From: Symbiodinium kawagutii
Lineage: Eukaryota; Sar; Dinophyceae; Suessiales; Symbiodiniaceae
Assembly (NCBI GenBank): GCA_009767595.1
Contig: VSDK01015717.1
Coordinates: 371,362-435,361 of the forward strand
DNA: 64,000 nucleotides
Direction of reading: 5' to 3'
Shown here: positions 45,205 through 55,594 of the stretch, in pieces
How positions within the stretch are numbered: position 1 is the first letter of the stretch
How the letters are laid out: each line of letters begins with the position of its first letter
The notes under the pieces: generated by a model
What the model was told of the DNA's origin: nothing
The model's input: the letters and a program-made list of their open reading frames with translations, nothing else
Databases searched by the model: none
Made by a program: the position numbers and the translations under genes

Positions 45205-46782
45205 CTACTTTGAGTGGGCTCCGAGGGAGTCATACAGGTGTGGCTGGTAATCGGATTTCATGATACCGCCCGTGTGCCCAATCAGATAGGGATCCCAAAC
45301 TTGGCCAAGGATCTTCACGATCTCTTGGAGACCAGGTGGATCAACCGCATCATGGTCACAAGTCACCTGCGCAGCATACATCAAGTAGGCCTCCGCTAAG
45401 ACCCGGCAGAGTCTACTGGGATAGGCCTTTGCTTCACACGTGGCCCATTGGCCGTGCACACGTCCAATGAGCGTCCGAGACGGCGACCAGTTCTTTTGAT
45501 ATGCTCCGAAGAGCAAACGGGGCAGAAATGGCAATCTCCCGTGCAATAGCACTGTGGGCTTCGCAAAGTCGCGGCCCAGTGGGCCCTGCAGGAAGGCCGT
45601 CGTTGAAATGGCATGATCTTGGGTGAGCATCCGGACAAGGCTTGAGCGCCAGATGCCCCAACGAATGTCGCCAGGCGGGGAGCCTTTGGGGTGCTCCATC
45701 GTGATGGCCCCACCAAAGAGGTGGATGAGGGCCAAAAGATATACTGTTCGGTACATCAACAGGTTGCCCATCAAACACTGGCGGACCTCCGCCACACTGC
45801 GAAAAGGGACCCCCCATGGCGCCTCAGCATCACGTAGGGGTTGGGGCGCGGCAAAGTCGGAGTCCTCACATGGCACCCAGCGAGCATCTGAGAAGGTTTC
45901 GCATGGCGGTGCACCATGCCCCGCCAGCACTTTGCCTGATCGGATCAGACTGACCCACAGGCCAGCATCGAACACGTTCCCCACATGTTCGTCGACCGCT
46001 GTGTCGATCGCCAGAGGTTGAACATCCCCTAAACGATACAGCCAAGCAGAGATGTCGTCTTCACGTCGATGACCGCTGAAGAATATCAAAACATAGCGAG
46101 CATTGTTGGCAAGAGGACGAGGTACCAATCCTGATGGGACAACCCAGTTCGCAGCTTGATCAAAACGCAGCGCTTCCAACCTCTGCAGGTCATGGTGAAC
46201 TTTGGGGACACGTGGTAGCGGAGCCTTGCGGGTAGACCTTGTCCTCTCGTCATGACCCGGTGGCAGAGATCCCCATGTCTTCCACAAACTCAGCTCCTGC
46301 GGGTCAACATCACCAACGGCTTCACAAGAGCGAACTGGCAATCCATGTGACAGTTCATCCAAGGAGGCCCAGCGCCACGCCAAATCGAGGTCTGGAGGGG
46401 GAAGTCCATGTTGATGTGCTGCCACTTTACGTTGGCAGTCAGCATTGTCCAGAGAGAGAGCTGCTTCAGAGGAGAGTGGTTCAAAGCGTCGGAAAACTGT
46501 AATCCAACACCGATTCCCGGGAGCACACCAATGAGCAAGCAGGCGAGGTCTGGTGTGGAAGCACCGACGACAAATCCGACAGACTCCATCAACGGCAAAC
46601 CGGCGAGCTGCGGCACGTACATCATGCACATGGCGTTGGTGAACCGCCAAACCGGTCTGAGTGCTGAAAACCGCCTCACATGACGGGCAGGGAAAAGTGG
46701 CAGCATCATCCAGAACATCATCTGGTGCATCTGGGCGAGTCCAACCCAGGGAAATCACCATGTCATCAAGATCTTTGTTCAA
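45205..46782 (-). CDS. Retrotransposon ORF3: C2H2 zinc fingers plus cytosine-methyltransferase-like domain
   Basis: 525 codons. A C2H2 finger (C32, C35, H48, H53) is followed by a second zinc cluster (C68, C71, C74, H84, with C86 and C92 nearby), both probably nucleic-acid binding. From about residue 229 a Rossmann-like module has VLIFFSGHRRED (231-242) in the motif I position, GAPPCETFS (290-298) closely matching the catalytic Pro-Pro-Cys-x-x-Phe-Ser motif of C5-DNA methyltransferases, and MEHP (362-365) where these enzymes have Glu-Asn-Val. The frame begins at a TTG overlapping the ORF2 stop (TTGA, 46779-46782); the first ATG is eight codons in. It may once have been the C-terminal part of ORF2 (see Findings). 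Whether it methylates DNA or RNA is unknown; the changed motif VI argues for caution. Confidence 0.75.
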   Translation of the reverse strand: MNKDLDDMVISLGWTRPDAPDDVLDDAATFPCPSCEAVFSTQTGLAVHQRHVHDVRAAARRFAVDGVCRICRRCFHTRPRLLAHWCAPGNRCWITVFRRFEPLSSEAALSLDNADCQRKVAAHQHGLPPPDLDLAWRWASLDELSHGLPVRSCEAVGDVDPQELSLWKTWGSLPPGHDERTRSTRKAPLPRVPKVHHDLQRLEALRFDQAANWVVPSGLVPRPLANNARYVLIFFSGHRREDDISAWLYRLGDVQPLAIDTAVDEHVGNVFDAGLWVSLIRSGKVLAGHGAPPCETFSDARWVPCEDSDFAAPQPLRDAEAPWGVPFRSVAEVRQCLMGNLLMYRTVYLLALIHLFGGAITMEHPKGSPPGDIRWGIWRSSLVRMLTQDHAISTTAFLQGPLGRDFAKPTVLLHGRLPFLPRLLFGAYQKNWSPSRTLIGRVHGQWATCEAKAYPSRLCRVLAEAYLMYAAQVTCDHDAVDPPGLQEIVKILGQVWDPYLIGHTGGIMKSDYQPHLYDSLGAHSK

Positions 46783-49526
46783 CTGATCAAACGCGAGCGC
46801 AGATGCATGTGATGAACTTTTTGAGCATCTTTAAGGTGCTTGTGCAGGCCACGAGTCTGCGACTGAAGCTCATCCCAGGCTGCCACATGTTGAACCTGAA
46901 ACAGGGCAGGTGGAAGGGCACGAAGTCCAACCTGAGCGGCTAACCAATCCACACTGTGTTGAACAGCAGCAAGCCAGGACAGTGGACCTAAGACCTCCCA
47001 ATTGCGAAGAACAGCCGACCGAAGACACAAGTCGTTGGAGGCCAGCAGTTGAAAGAAAAGCCGAAGGCGACAAACATACAGCAATTCCATGGGCATAGGG
47101 GCACAAGCGTCCAAGGCCAAGCGATACAAAGAGAGCTGCGGATACGAGCCATCCGGAGCACGAGGGTGAAGTGTGGAATAGAGTCGTGTGACAGCAGCTT
47201 GCCAAGTCTGGTAAGTCTGACAATCCAAACCTGCCCAGGTGCCCGCATGTACTGTCAGCACAGAGAGACCACAACTGCGCAACAGCAACTGACGATGAGA
47301 GTCCACAAGGATTGGGTGATGCAAAATTCGTCGTAGAGGTCTCATCTTTTCAAGGGCCATGGCACTGCGCACCTTGATATCTGTGAGAGGAGATCCTCCA
47401 CGAACCGCATGGCCACCCAAGTGCTTATATTTGTTGACCAGTGGGATGGGCAAGGCACCAATGTGTTCAGAGAACAGCCGCAGTTTACCTTGATACTGAG
47501 CCTCCATGTCCTGACGGGCAGCTACTGATCCCTTACCTGAAAATTCCACCAATGCAGCTGTCTTACCTGGGCCACAGGAAAGTCCAAAGCCGTGTTCAGC
47601 AAGTACATCCACGACATGTGAAGCAGTGGCTTCAAGTTTGGCCATGAGCTCCAGGGCTGGTGCTGTGACCAGGAAGGAGAGGTCATCAGCCCATGTTGCA
47701 CAATTGGAATGATACTCTGTGCCCTGCAAAGGTTCAGGAATCAAATCATCGCCCAGCAATCGCTCCTGGATCTGTTCAAGCATTCTGGTCATGATGAAGG
47801 CAAAAAGAAGGTCAGCATTTGGATCCCCAGGCCTGGATCCAGTCAGTGGACGCATCAAGGTAGTGCCCGCAGGGACCGAAAACCATGAATGCTGCAGAGC
47901 CGATTCCACACCCTGAGCCAAAAGTGAGGAGCCAGAGGCTTCACGCAACAAGTGACCAGAGAGCACATTGTCCCGAAAAGCAAGCCAAGAAGACACAGGG
48001 AGCCTAAGTTTTTGAAACAGACCCTGCAACGAGTCCTCAGAGGTCAAGGCACTTGAGAGCATCTGACGAACCACACCATAGAACGCAGAACGAATGTCTA
48101 CGAAAAGAATGGCACAGGAGATGCGTTCGGCTTTGGCGGTCGCCTGCCACAAGCGAACCTGCAAGTGCATCGATTGGATAGTGAAACCCCTGGACCCACC
48201 AAACTGAAGCGGAAAGGCAACACTGTCAAAGGCTGTGAGCAGAGACGGCCGAAGGGAGCGGGAAAAAGCCCGTGACACGGTGGGTTCCAAAAGTATCGCT
48301 CTGAAACTCGACACCTCATGCGGAGAACCCCGCCCCTTAAAGAGAGGCAAGAGCCAACCCCCTGTGAGCTCTACCACACCCTGGCAGCGCACACAAGACT
48401 TCAACAGCAAGGGGTACAAGCGACGTGCCGCAAGTTGTGGGTCATTGCGGAGCAATTCGGCACCAAGCCCATCTGCTCCGGGCGCCTTAGAAAGCTGAAG
48501 TCCACGAACAGCCTGCTCCAACTGATACAAGGTGGGTACAAAACGAAGGTCCCCAGGACACAGTTTTCGACAATGAGGCACCGAAGAATCCAGCAGAGAA
48601 TCCATGCAAGTGGCTTCCGCATGTTCTATGCCCCCGAAATGTGTCTGCCAAGCTTGTGCCGTGTCAACCGGGGTGGAACACCACCTGCCCTCAGCATCAC
48701 GAAGGCCGACCAAAGGTCGTCGAAGAGCACCAGTCTTGGCTGCAATGGCCTGTTTGGGTTTGAGAATGTGGAAAATCTCGGAACCGGAAACATGACATGT
48801 GGCACGCACCTTATTGTCTAACTGCTCAGAGACCCAAGCCTTCCAATCAGCTCGACGTTGAGAGCGGAAACGCAAGTCAAGAGAATCCAGGACCTCCAAT
48901 TGCATGGCCAACTCATGTCGCAACAAGTCGACAGCAAGCCGAAAGTCACACCAAGAAAAATCCACGGAGCAAGGCTGACAACGTTTGTGTCGCACAGAGA
49001 CATGCCACCATCGGAGCGCACCCTGACGAAGCATGGCACCAAGCTGTGTACGCAAACTGCGCACAATGGGTTTGACCTCCTTACGAGTGCATAAAATGTT
49101 CCACGCAGTGGAACCAAAGTAAAGCTGCCTCTTTTTGCGTTTGCGAAGAGGGAACCGAGCTCTACACTGCTGTTGGAGGTGAGTGCGAATGGAGTCCCAA
49201 TGATCATTAACGTCAAACGACCAAGGAACCATCGGCAGATCAGTGAACAGAGAGGGTTGACCCGCTGAGAGGGCTTGGCGGGCCAGCTCACGATCATACA
49301 AGGCACAACGACGCAACAGCGGGACCGAGGAAGATGTGAAAGTCCAGCTCAAAGTCAGCAGCAAAGGACGGTGGTCACGATCTCCATTGAGTAGATCCAA
49401 GGTATCCCATGCGCAGAATGGGCGGATCAAAAGCACACCAACGGGCAACAATTGAAGCACAGTCCAGGGCATTAAAACACTGACCATGAAGATGCCACAA
49501 GGTACGCAACGATCCATGAGCCACAT
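46779..49526 (-). CDS. Retrotransposon ORF2, main part: reverse transcriptase
   Basis: 915 open codons. The first ~60 residues end with NGDRDHRPL, resembling the C-terminal Asp-His of an apurinic-type endonuclease. RT signatures follow in order: KAPGADGL (347-354), motif A with FVDIRSAF (475-482, catalytic Asp477), motif B with TGSRPGDPNADLLF (562-575), motif C with TWADDLSF (611-618, catalytic Asp pair), and YKHLGG (700-705). Trp in place of the usual Tyr before the Asp pair is uncommon, but the aspartates are intact. The frame is entered from the 49956 start by a frame change around 49.4-49.5 kb. It makes cDNA by target-primed reverse transcription if active. Confidence 0.85.
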   Translation of the reverse strand: MWLMDRCVPCGIFMVSVLMPWTVLQLLPVGVLLIRPFCAWDTLDLLNGDRDHRPLLLTLSWTFTSSSVPLLRRCALYDRELARQALSAGQPSLFTDLPMVPWSFDVNDHWDSIRTHLQQQCRARFPLRKRKKRQLYFGSTAWNILCTRKEVKPIVRSLRTQLGAMLRQGALRWWHVSVRHKRCQPCSVDFSWCDFRLAVDLLRHELAMQLEVLDSLDLRFRSQRRADWKAWVSEQLDNKVRATCHVSGSEIFHILKPKQAIAAKTGALRRPLVGLRDAEGRWCSTPVDTAQAWQTHFGGIEHAEATCMDSLLDSSVPHCRKLCPGDLRFVPTLYQLEQAVRGLQLSKAPGADGLGAELLRNDPQLAARRLYPLLLKSCVRCQGVVELTGGWLLPLFKGRGSPHEVSSFRAILLEPTVSRAFSRSLRPSLLTAFDSVAFPLQFGGSRGFTIQSMHLQVRLWQATAKAERISCAILFVDIRSAFYGVVRQMLSSALTSEDSLQGLFQKLRLPVSSWLAFRDNVLSGHLLREASGSSLLAQGVESALQHSWFSVPAGTTLMRPLTGSRPGDPNADLLFAFIMTRMLEQIQERLLGDDLIPEPLQGTEYHSNCATWADDLSFLVTAPALELMAKLEATASHVVDVLAEHGFGLSCGPGKTAALVEFSGKGSVAARQDMEAQYQGKLRLFSEHIGALPIPLVNKYKHLGGHAVRGGSPLTDIKVRSAMALEKMRPLRRILHHPILVDSHRQLLLRSCGLSVLTVHAGTWAGLDCQTYQTWQAAVTRLYSTLHPRAPDGSYPQLSLYRLALDACAPMPMELLYVCRLRLFFQLLASNDLCLRSAVLRNWEVLGPLSWLAAVQHSVDWLAAQVGLRALPPALFQVQHVAAWDELQSQTRGLHKHLKDAQKVHHMHLRSRLIS

Positions 49527-49956
49527 TCATCGGTAGGAGACAGGAAGCAACCTCCAAGTCTTGAAAAAGATGCACTTCCACATGAGAGTCAAAACTGACT
49601 TGAAGGCGTCGGCGACAAGAACGGGCAAGTGCTGGAGGAATCATGGAGGAGAAAGTGCGTCCAGCTGCATCAATGTCACATACAGTGCGACGAGCAGACC
49701 ACGCTACTAAGTCCAAAAGCGTGAGAGAAGGGCCTCGGCTGTGCAAGTCCAAGACACGATCAATCTCACCATTCAAAGAAGGGGAGATGGGCACCAAAGC
49801 AGGGTCATCACCATGTACAGCAGTTGAATCCCCAAACAACATGCTTTGTGACGAACACTCAAACTTGGCATCATCTTCCGTAGGCAACAACGAGACACGG
49901 TGCGCAGAGACGCCCAAACGACCAAAAAGTTGGGAACTAGGACAGTCCAAAATCAT
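49375..49956 (-). CDS. Retrotransposon ORF2, N-terminal part (other frame)
   Basis: Starts at ATG 49956-49954, which overlaps the stop of the preceding frame as ATGA. It runs 193 codons before a stop at 49375. The sequence has no clear complete endonuclease signature. Its last third overlaps the start of the RT frame, and the endonuclease-like DRDH end is in that other frame. This indicates a one-base frame break between about 49526 and 49400. Confidence 0.6.
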   Translation of the reverse strand: MILDCPSSQLFGRLGVSAHRVSLLPTEDDAKFECSSQSMLFGDSTAVHGDDPALVPISPSLNGEIDRVLDLHSRGPSLTLLDLVAWSARRTVCDIDAAGRTFSSMIPPALARSCRRRLQVSFDSHVEVHLFQDLEVASCLLPMNVAHGSLRTLWHLHGQCFNALDCASIVARWCAFDPPILRMGYLGSTQWRS

Positions 49957-50980
49957 CTTTTGGTCTTCAGAGCGAGATTGGCTACCTTGTTGGGAGATGG
50001 AGAGGCACGAAACGGTGCCACCTTGACTCCTGTGGCCTTCTTGCGTCCCTGAGTTGGTCTGCGTCCTCGTCGTGGACGAGTTCCTCCTCCCCGTCCATGT
50101 CGTCGTCGTCCACCATCAGCACCTCCGACTGTTCGGGCATCACAGTCAACATCTGCTGCATGACCTGAGCCGCTCCTTTGACATCCTCCGGCTCGACTTT
50201 GACTTCCAGCTCTGGCAAGGCATGGAGACCTTGCGAAGCTTGTTGAATCATGTCCTTGGCCGCTTGCAATTCCGCTTGCTTGCCACGGAATGCTTCCAGG
50301 TACCGTTGACGGCACTCGAGGTAGAGTTGGGAGTGGTGCTGGATCTTGTCCATCATAGATTGCGCAAACATAGTCCATCCACGATCCAGGTCCGAAACTT
50401 TGCGCCCGGCAGCTGAAACTTGCTGGCGGAGCTTGTTCAACCGATTGACGTGGGAGTGGCTCAGCATCTGAGTTTGCGATCGACTCTTCTCCTCCAGGCT
50501 CTGTAATAGGCCTGCAAGGTCGGGGGAGAGTTCGGTACCCAGCTCTCGAAGTCCAATCAGATGCTGGAGCAGTTGTTGGTCCGAGGGGGACATCTTCTCC
50601 TTCTGCATGGTGCCACCAACCGGAGGCGCTGGTAGTTGTGGCGGAGGCGGCTGGGATGGCAAAGGTACTGGGGCATCTGTCCCACCTTTGATTTCCACTT
50701 GCCGTGTCTGCTGCCTGGCAGATGGAGTCGACGGAATCCATGGAAGCTTCTCTGAGATGAGGATAGCGTCCTCGGGGGAGACCAACTGCTGCGGATCCTT
50801 CGCAGCCTGTCCCTTGTTGTCTTGCTCCTTGGCCTTCTTGTCTTTCTTGTCTCTCTGTTTGCGACTTTTGCTGCGTCGATTCTTTCTTTTCCATACGGAG
50901 CCCCAATGGGCTTGGCATTGACTGCAGTACTCTGCAGTTGCTCGATTCGGAATCTGACATGTACTGCACATCCAATCCAT
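49953..50980 (-). CDS. Retrotransposon ORF1: RanBP2-type zinc finger, coiled coil, frameshifted tail
   Basis: The open frame begins further up (51283), but MDWMCSTCQ at 50980 is the more natural start. It carries W-x-C-x2-C-x10-C-x2-C, a RanBP2/Nup153-type zinc finger, at its first 22 residues. Next come a Lys/Arg/Gln-rich stretch, a Pro-rich linker and a long Gln/Leu/Lys coiled-coil-like region. An Asp/Glu tail ends the frame at 49982. In the adjacent frame the last ~45 codons (to 49953) encode a basic segment ending SPNKVANLALKTKR, whose stop overlaps the ORF2 ATG. That looks like the original C-terminus, so a one-base indel near 50.06-50.12 kb is inferred. ORF1 proteins bind and chaperone the element RNA. 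Confidence 0.7.
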
Positions 50981-51299
50981 GGTGGTGAGCAGGTGGCGAA
51001 CTTCTTGTGAGAAATCCCAGATGTTCCCAGCGTGGTGCAGCAAAAGCGTTGACGCTAGGTCGTAGACCTGGGTCCTCCTGCGAGAACCCCACACACACGT
51101 GCTGAGTTGCCTCAGCAGCAGTCGGTACCGATGCCGCCGCCTCCTGGCAGCTCGATGCCAACTCGGCTCGAAAGCCGTGTTCACCCACCACCTGGATTGA
51201 AAGCAGAACCCAGATGAGCAAAGCGAGGCAGCGCGCGCCCATGAAAGCGCAACGAAGCCCCTAAGGATGCGAGCTATTTCCACAGTGGGGTCTGTGGAA

Positions 51300-52690
51300 A
51301 CAGAGCCGAAACCTTAGCAGCAACTATAGTAGCAATCCTAGGGATGGTATGTTAATTACTAACTAGGGATTATCCTAGGTTGGGTAAACAGTATGGATTA
51401 TAGTCGGTTGGATTAACTAGCAACAATGGTATGTCAATTACTAATCAGTTGGGATTAACAGTATTATACTACATATAGCTATGGTAGTATGTTACGTATA
51501 GCTATGGTAGTATGTTACATAGGGATTAACCAGGGATGTATTACAGTAGTCAAATAATACTAGCTACATGTTGTAGGGATTTGATATGATGGTGATAACT
51601 ACTAGTAGTATGGTTAAAATGGTTATAGCTAATATTATGCTTATAGCTACTGTTAAATAGCCATAATAGCATGAACTGTTATGACACAACTAGTAATTCA
51701 ATATTATACGGATGGTAGCCAATTGTTAGATACTAGGATCACCGAACATACTACTAGTTAGAACATACTACTAATTGATATTTTAGTATGGATTCTTCAT
51801 GTCATGTCATAATCAATATTATGTTTACTACTAATAGTATTTAGCAAATGACTTAATTACTAGGTAATCAATAACTACTATGCATTACCATAGCAATAAC
51901 TAGTAGCTATAAATTCATAGTTGTTGAATAGTAGCTAATATGAATTGCCTAGTACTTGTAAGATATAAAATTTAAAGCTTAACTATTAGCAGCTACATTT
52001 TATAAATCTAGTATCCATAGCAGCTACTAGGTCATTCTGTGATCGTCATGGCTACAAGATATGAACATAGCTGTAGCTACTGCGTAGCTAGAACAGTAGG
52101 TATTTCTTAATTATACTATGAAATATGAAATAGCTAACAGTATGGTAGTTAAAGCTAATAGTATCTAGCAGTAGCTAAACCAACATACTATAACTACTAC
52201 GTAGCTATAATCGTAGGTATTTCTTTCGGCCGCTCAATGTAGGCATATCAGTAGGTATAACCAACCAACATATTGTAGGTATAACAAAACTATAGCTATG
52301 ACTACTAAAACAATGATACAATGATATAGTAGCTATGACCAAGATTAGTAGTTACAGTGACCATACGAATCGTATAATTGGCAGCTGTACTAAATTGTAT
52401 AAGTAGCTACTGCAGGATAACGGGCAGGCAGCCACAGGATCTACTTATAACAATGCTATAGTACTTATAATCATATTAACTACTGCGGTATACTAGGCAA
52501 TTGTAGGTATAACCATAGTAACATTTTGTAAAACTAGATGTCGCTCCGCATTTCTCTTTTTTCAGCACCATGAGTCGTAAGTAGCAACAACGGTAGGGAT
52601 AGCTGTACTTGGTCTTAACAATGTCACTTGGTTGGCTGATAAGCAAATCTAAAGGAATGCCTTGTTTCAAGCACCAATTGTGCTGTAGAT
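51300..52690. repeat. AT-rich degenerate TAGCTACTAGTA-type sequence
   Basis: Over 1.3 kb is built from variants of AGCTAC, TAGTAT and ACTAGT with frequent stop codons in every frame. It adjoins the 5' end of the retrotransposon. No genes seen. Confidence 0.7.
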
Positions 52691-52708
52691 TTTCCCACCA
52701 ACCATTTC

Positions 52709-52806
52709 TGGTTAGTGGTTTCAACCCCTATCAAAAACATTGGTCATCAACCGTTTGTTAAAAATCACTAGGGAAAAAAGAAAATGTCAATCAAACCACC
52801 AACCAG
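52709..52806. mobile_element. MITE-C copy 5
   Basis: TGGTTAGTGGTTTCAACCCC at the left and CAATCAAACCACCAACCA at the right are inverted. Core ATCAACCGTTTGTTAAAAATC and ACTAGGGAAAAAAG. Confidence 0.8.
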
Positions 52807-52809
52807 CAT

Positions 52810-55480
52810 TTCTTCCACAGCCAAGTGGTAGCTTCATAGGTATGACCGCGTGACTCAGCTTGGGCCAGCGGCCGCCATGGTGTACCCTTCTAGGGAAGGG
52901 GATCGTTAAAATGGTCAAGGTGTACCAATGGATGTGCACGGCTGGGGCTAGTTCCTTTTGTTCCTTGGTAGCCTCATAGGTAGGTGAACTAACCCCCCTG
53001 TAAGACTATAATGAACCATCCCATAATTGTATAGTAACCATGGTAAATAGCCCTATGAGGCAGGAAAACTAACCCTTATAGCCATGGAAGTTCTCAGAGT
53101 GGGGGCTCATATCCATGGCTGGATATTCAACGCATTACATGACTTGATCAATCTGAACAGCAATTTTGGTTCATCATGAGTTGTGTCATACAATACGAAC
53201 ATGTACAACTTGCAAAACTTCTGTGTAACCAACATGTACATAATTCTCATCACAAACGATGGCGAAGGTTTATTACACGAAGCAAGCTGCTTCACAAAGC
53301 AAACCATTTCCAGACATCGCAAACTTGAAGAGGATGGGCATGGTTCAAAAGATGGGTACTGCTGCTGTGAAGGTAACATCACATAAGATATGTGACGTGC
53401 AAAGTCAGCATCGAAAGTGAACTGCAAAGTCAGCATCACATAACAACATATGTGAAATGATGCAGTTCATACAACATGTAATGGACCAGCAGCATGCAAA
53501 ACTGGTGACAGATTTGGTGTCCGGCGGGGTTAAAATGTAAGGTGACATTGGATGATGATGTTCAACACATTAGCACAACATCAAAACCATATCAAAAAAA
53601 CAACTGTGTTTGTGATCGTAGAAGTAAAGCACATTGATCCAACGTAACAAAGCAAAACCTGATAGGAAAAAAATATGATATGAAACCTGTTTCATTCAGT
53701 GGAATAGAGGATAGTCAGCACCATGACAACAGAATATGAAAGATCGTGATCCGGTATCCGCAGGTTATTGTATCCAAACAATATCAATACAAATTACAAC
53801 AACTTTGCACAACAAAAGGTAACTCATATTCAGTGAACAATTGTATCACATAATCTCATACATTATACCATTATGACTTTTGGCGAAATGTTGGCCAAAT
53901 GAGTTTATTCACTGGTGATGTTGTGACATAAATCCATATACACCAAAGAGACACGAGGCAAGGCAATCATTATGGTAACAACCATAAACTTGAAGAAATT
54001 TTCCATCAAAAGAAACATAAAACTATACAACGCAAAAAACTTTTAGCAACCACATAGCTAACAATGATTGTTGGTGGGCAGAAACGTTGGCGTTTGTGAT
54101 GGTTTGCGGCGGTGTAGGTGTTCCAAGTCCCTGAGTTTTCCACAATGATTTCCAGGGTCCGCATCGCTGGGTTTTCGGACTATCTCCTCGTCCACTCTCG
54201 CCTGGGCATCAGCGCCATTGCCGCGTCAAAAACCAATGAGGATAAGGGATTATGACTGGTTGGTGGTTGAACCACCGGGCTCTCCCCGACAAAGGGTAAT
54301 AACAGATCCATTTCAATAAAACACCTTCAGTTTAACTTTCAATAGCTGGTGATTCACCATCTAAATATGGGGGCTTATTAACAAATAGGCATCTCTCATT
54401 ACCCGCAAGCCATTGGTTTCGACAAAAGTCGCCATGATAGGGTGCCACCAGCCAAAAATATACAACCGCACTTGGGTGAGCATGACCCATTATCACGTGG
54501 GTGTTGGAGCCAGAAGCATCTCCCCCTTGTCGAGAGAAAACCCATGTACAAGACAGGAACAAAATTTGTGGCCATGACTCAAGCAAGTTCTTGACCCCTC
54601 AACCCGCATCAAATTTGATGTTGTAAGGTGTACCAAGCCAATATCCAACCAGCCATCATTGATTCATCCTGGAACCGTAGCGTGTATTGTCGCAAAAACC
54701 GTGGATGATACACATTAATCCACTAATGAATCTATGGCTGTATGTCAAGAAACTTGAAGCCATCGAAGCTTTTCAGCAATATGAGAAGTGGTGGATGGAG
54801 TCTGGTGATTGCAGTGGATGGTGGGCGCCTCCGTCTCCTCATGTCCGGCCACCACGTCAGCATGGCTTCCCACGATGAAGACCAATGCCTTGGAGAGTGC
54901 CGCGGGAGCTTGACACTGGATGGTCTATCAGCAACCCATTTCCCACAGCACATGATGGTTTCTGCTGCGAACGATCCACTGTATATTTGCAGCGGAGAAA
55001 AAAAACTGTCAGCTTGAACTGGTAAGCAGAATTCCTTTCATCATCAGTGACAGTAAATCCGTACCAATAAACTGTTCCCCAGTTTGCTCCAAATACCTGG
55101 TGATTTTACAACAAAAATATGAAGGCATATTAGATCTTATTCATATGGATCCGTCATTAAATGATACGTACCATAATCCCATTCAGTAGACCACCAGCCA
55201 GGGGTTTTTTGACACAGAAAAATCCGCAGCTACTACCACTGAATTTGTCAGAACACGTTTCACTTTTCGAGCCTCCAAAACTGAAAACTCTCTGTCGAAT
55301 TGATGATTTCGCGGATAAGATTTCTTTAGAAATAATAAGGCCACAACCAGCCGCGGTACAAAATGTAACTGTTTGATTTCGGGATTTGCTGTTACTGTGG
55401 CGGGCAAGTCTTCTAGTGGAATATTGAACAAATTGTTCATGGTCAGTTCTATCTGGTGAATGTGGTACCTTCGCAAACAA
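52810..55480. other. Spacer, no convincing gene
   Basis: Contains an isolated MITE-C-like left end (TGGTTGGTGGTTGAACCACC near 54254), CATAACAACATATGTGA-type words at 53400-53560, and a mixed island at 54700-55020 with an open plus frame of about 90 codons lacking a recognisable domain. Confidence 0.35.
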
Positions 55481-55484
55481 TTAT

Positions 55485-55590
55485 GACGGTTTCTTAAAAT
55501 GGGGGTACCCCAAAAATGGCTGGTTTAGTACTATAAATGGTAAATAAATTGGATGGTAACTGGGGGTACCCCTATGCTTTGCGAAACATC
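55485..55590. mobile_element. MITE-A copy 10
   Basis: GACGGTTTCTTAAAATGGGG at the left and GGGGTACCCCTATGCTTTGCGAAAC at the right, around a GGCTGGTTTAGTACTATAAATGG core. Some right-end divergence. Confidence 0.7.
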
Positions 55591-55594
55591 TAAA

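Larger units (their letters stand above)
45205..51283 (-). mobile_element. Non-LTR (LINE-type) retrotransposon with ORF1, RT ORF2 and zinc-finger/methyltransferase-like ORF3
   Basis: A minus-strand element of about 6 kb, GC-richer than its surroundings. In order: ORF1 with a RanBP2-type zinc finger; ORF2 with the end of an endonuclease-like domain and a full reverse transcriptase; ORF3 with two zinc fingers and a cytosine-methyltransferase-like module. No long terminal repeats, integrase or protease are seen. Exact ends, poly-A tail and target duplications are not visible. Most of the coding sequence is open over thousands of bases, so the copy is young, but it carries frame breaks near 50.1, 49.45 and 46.78 kb. 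Confidence 0.85.

Noticed and set aside
47049..50416. Plus-strand open frames across the retrotransposon
   Set aside because: They are antisense shadows of the minus-strand ORF1-3, with poor composition and no motifs.
49982..51283. Taking the first Met at 51283 as the true ORF1 start
   Set aside because: The extra ~100 residues are Arg/Trp/Leu-rich without features; the zinc finger begins right after the Met at 50980, a more natural start.
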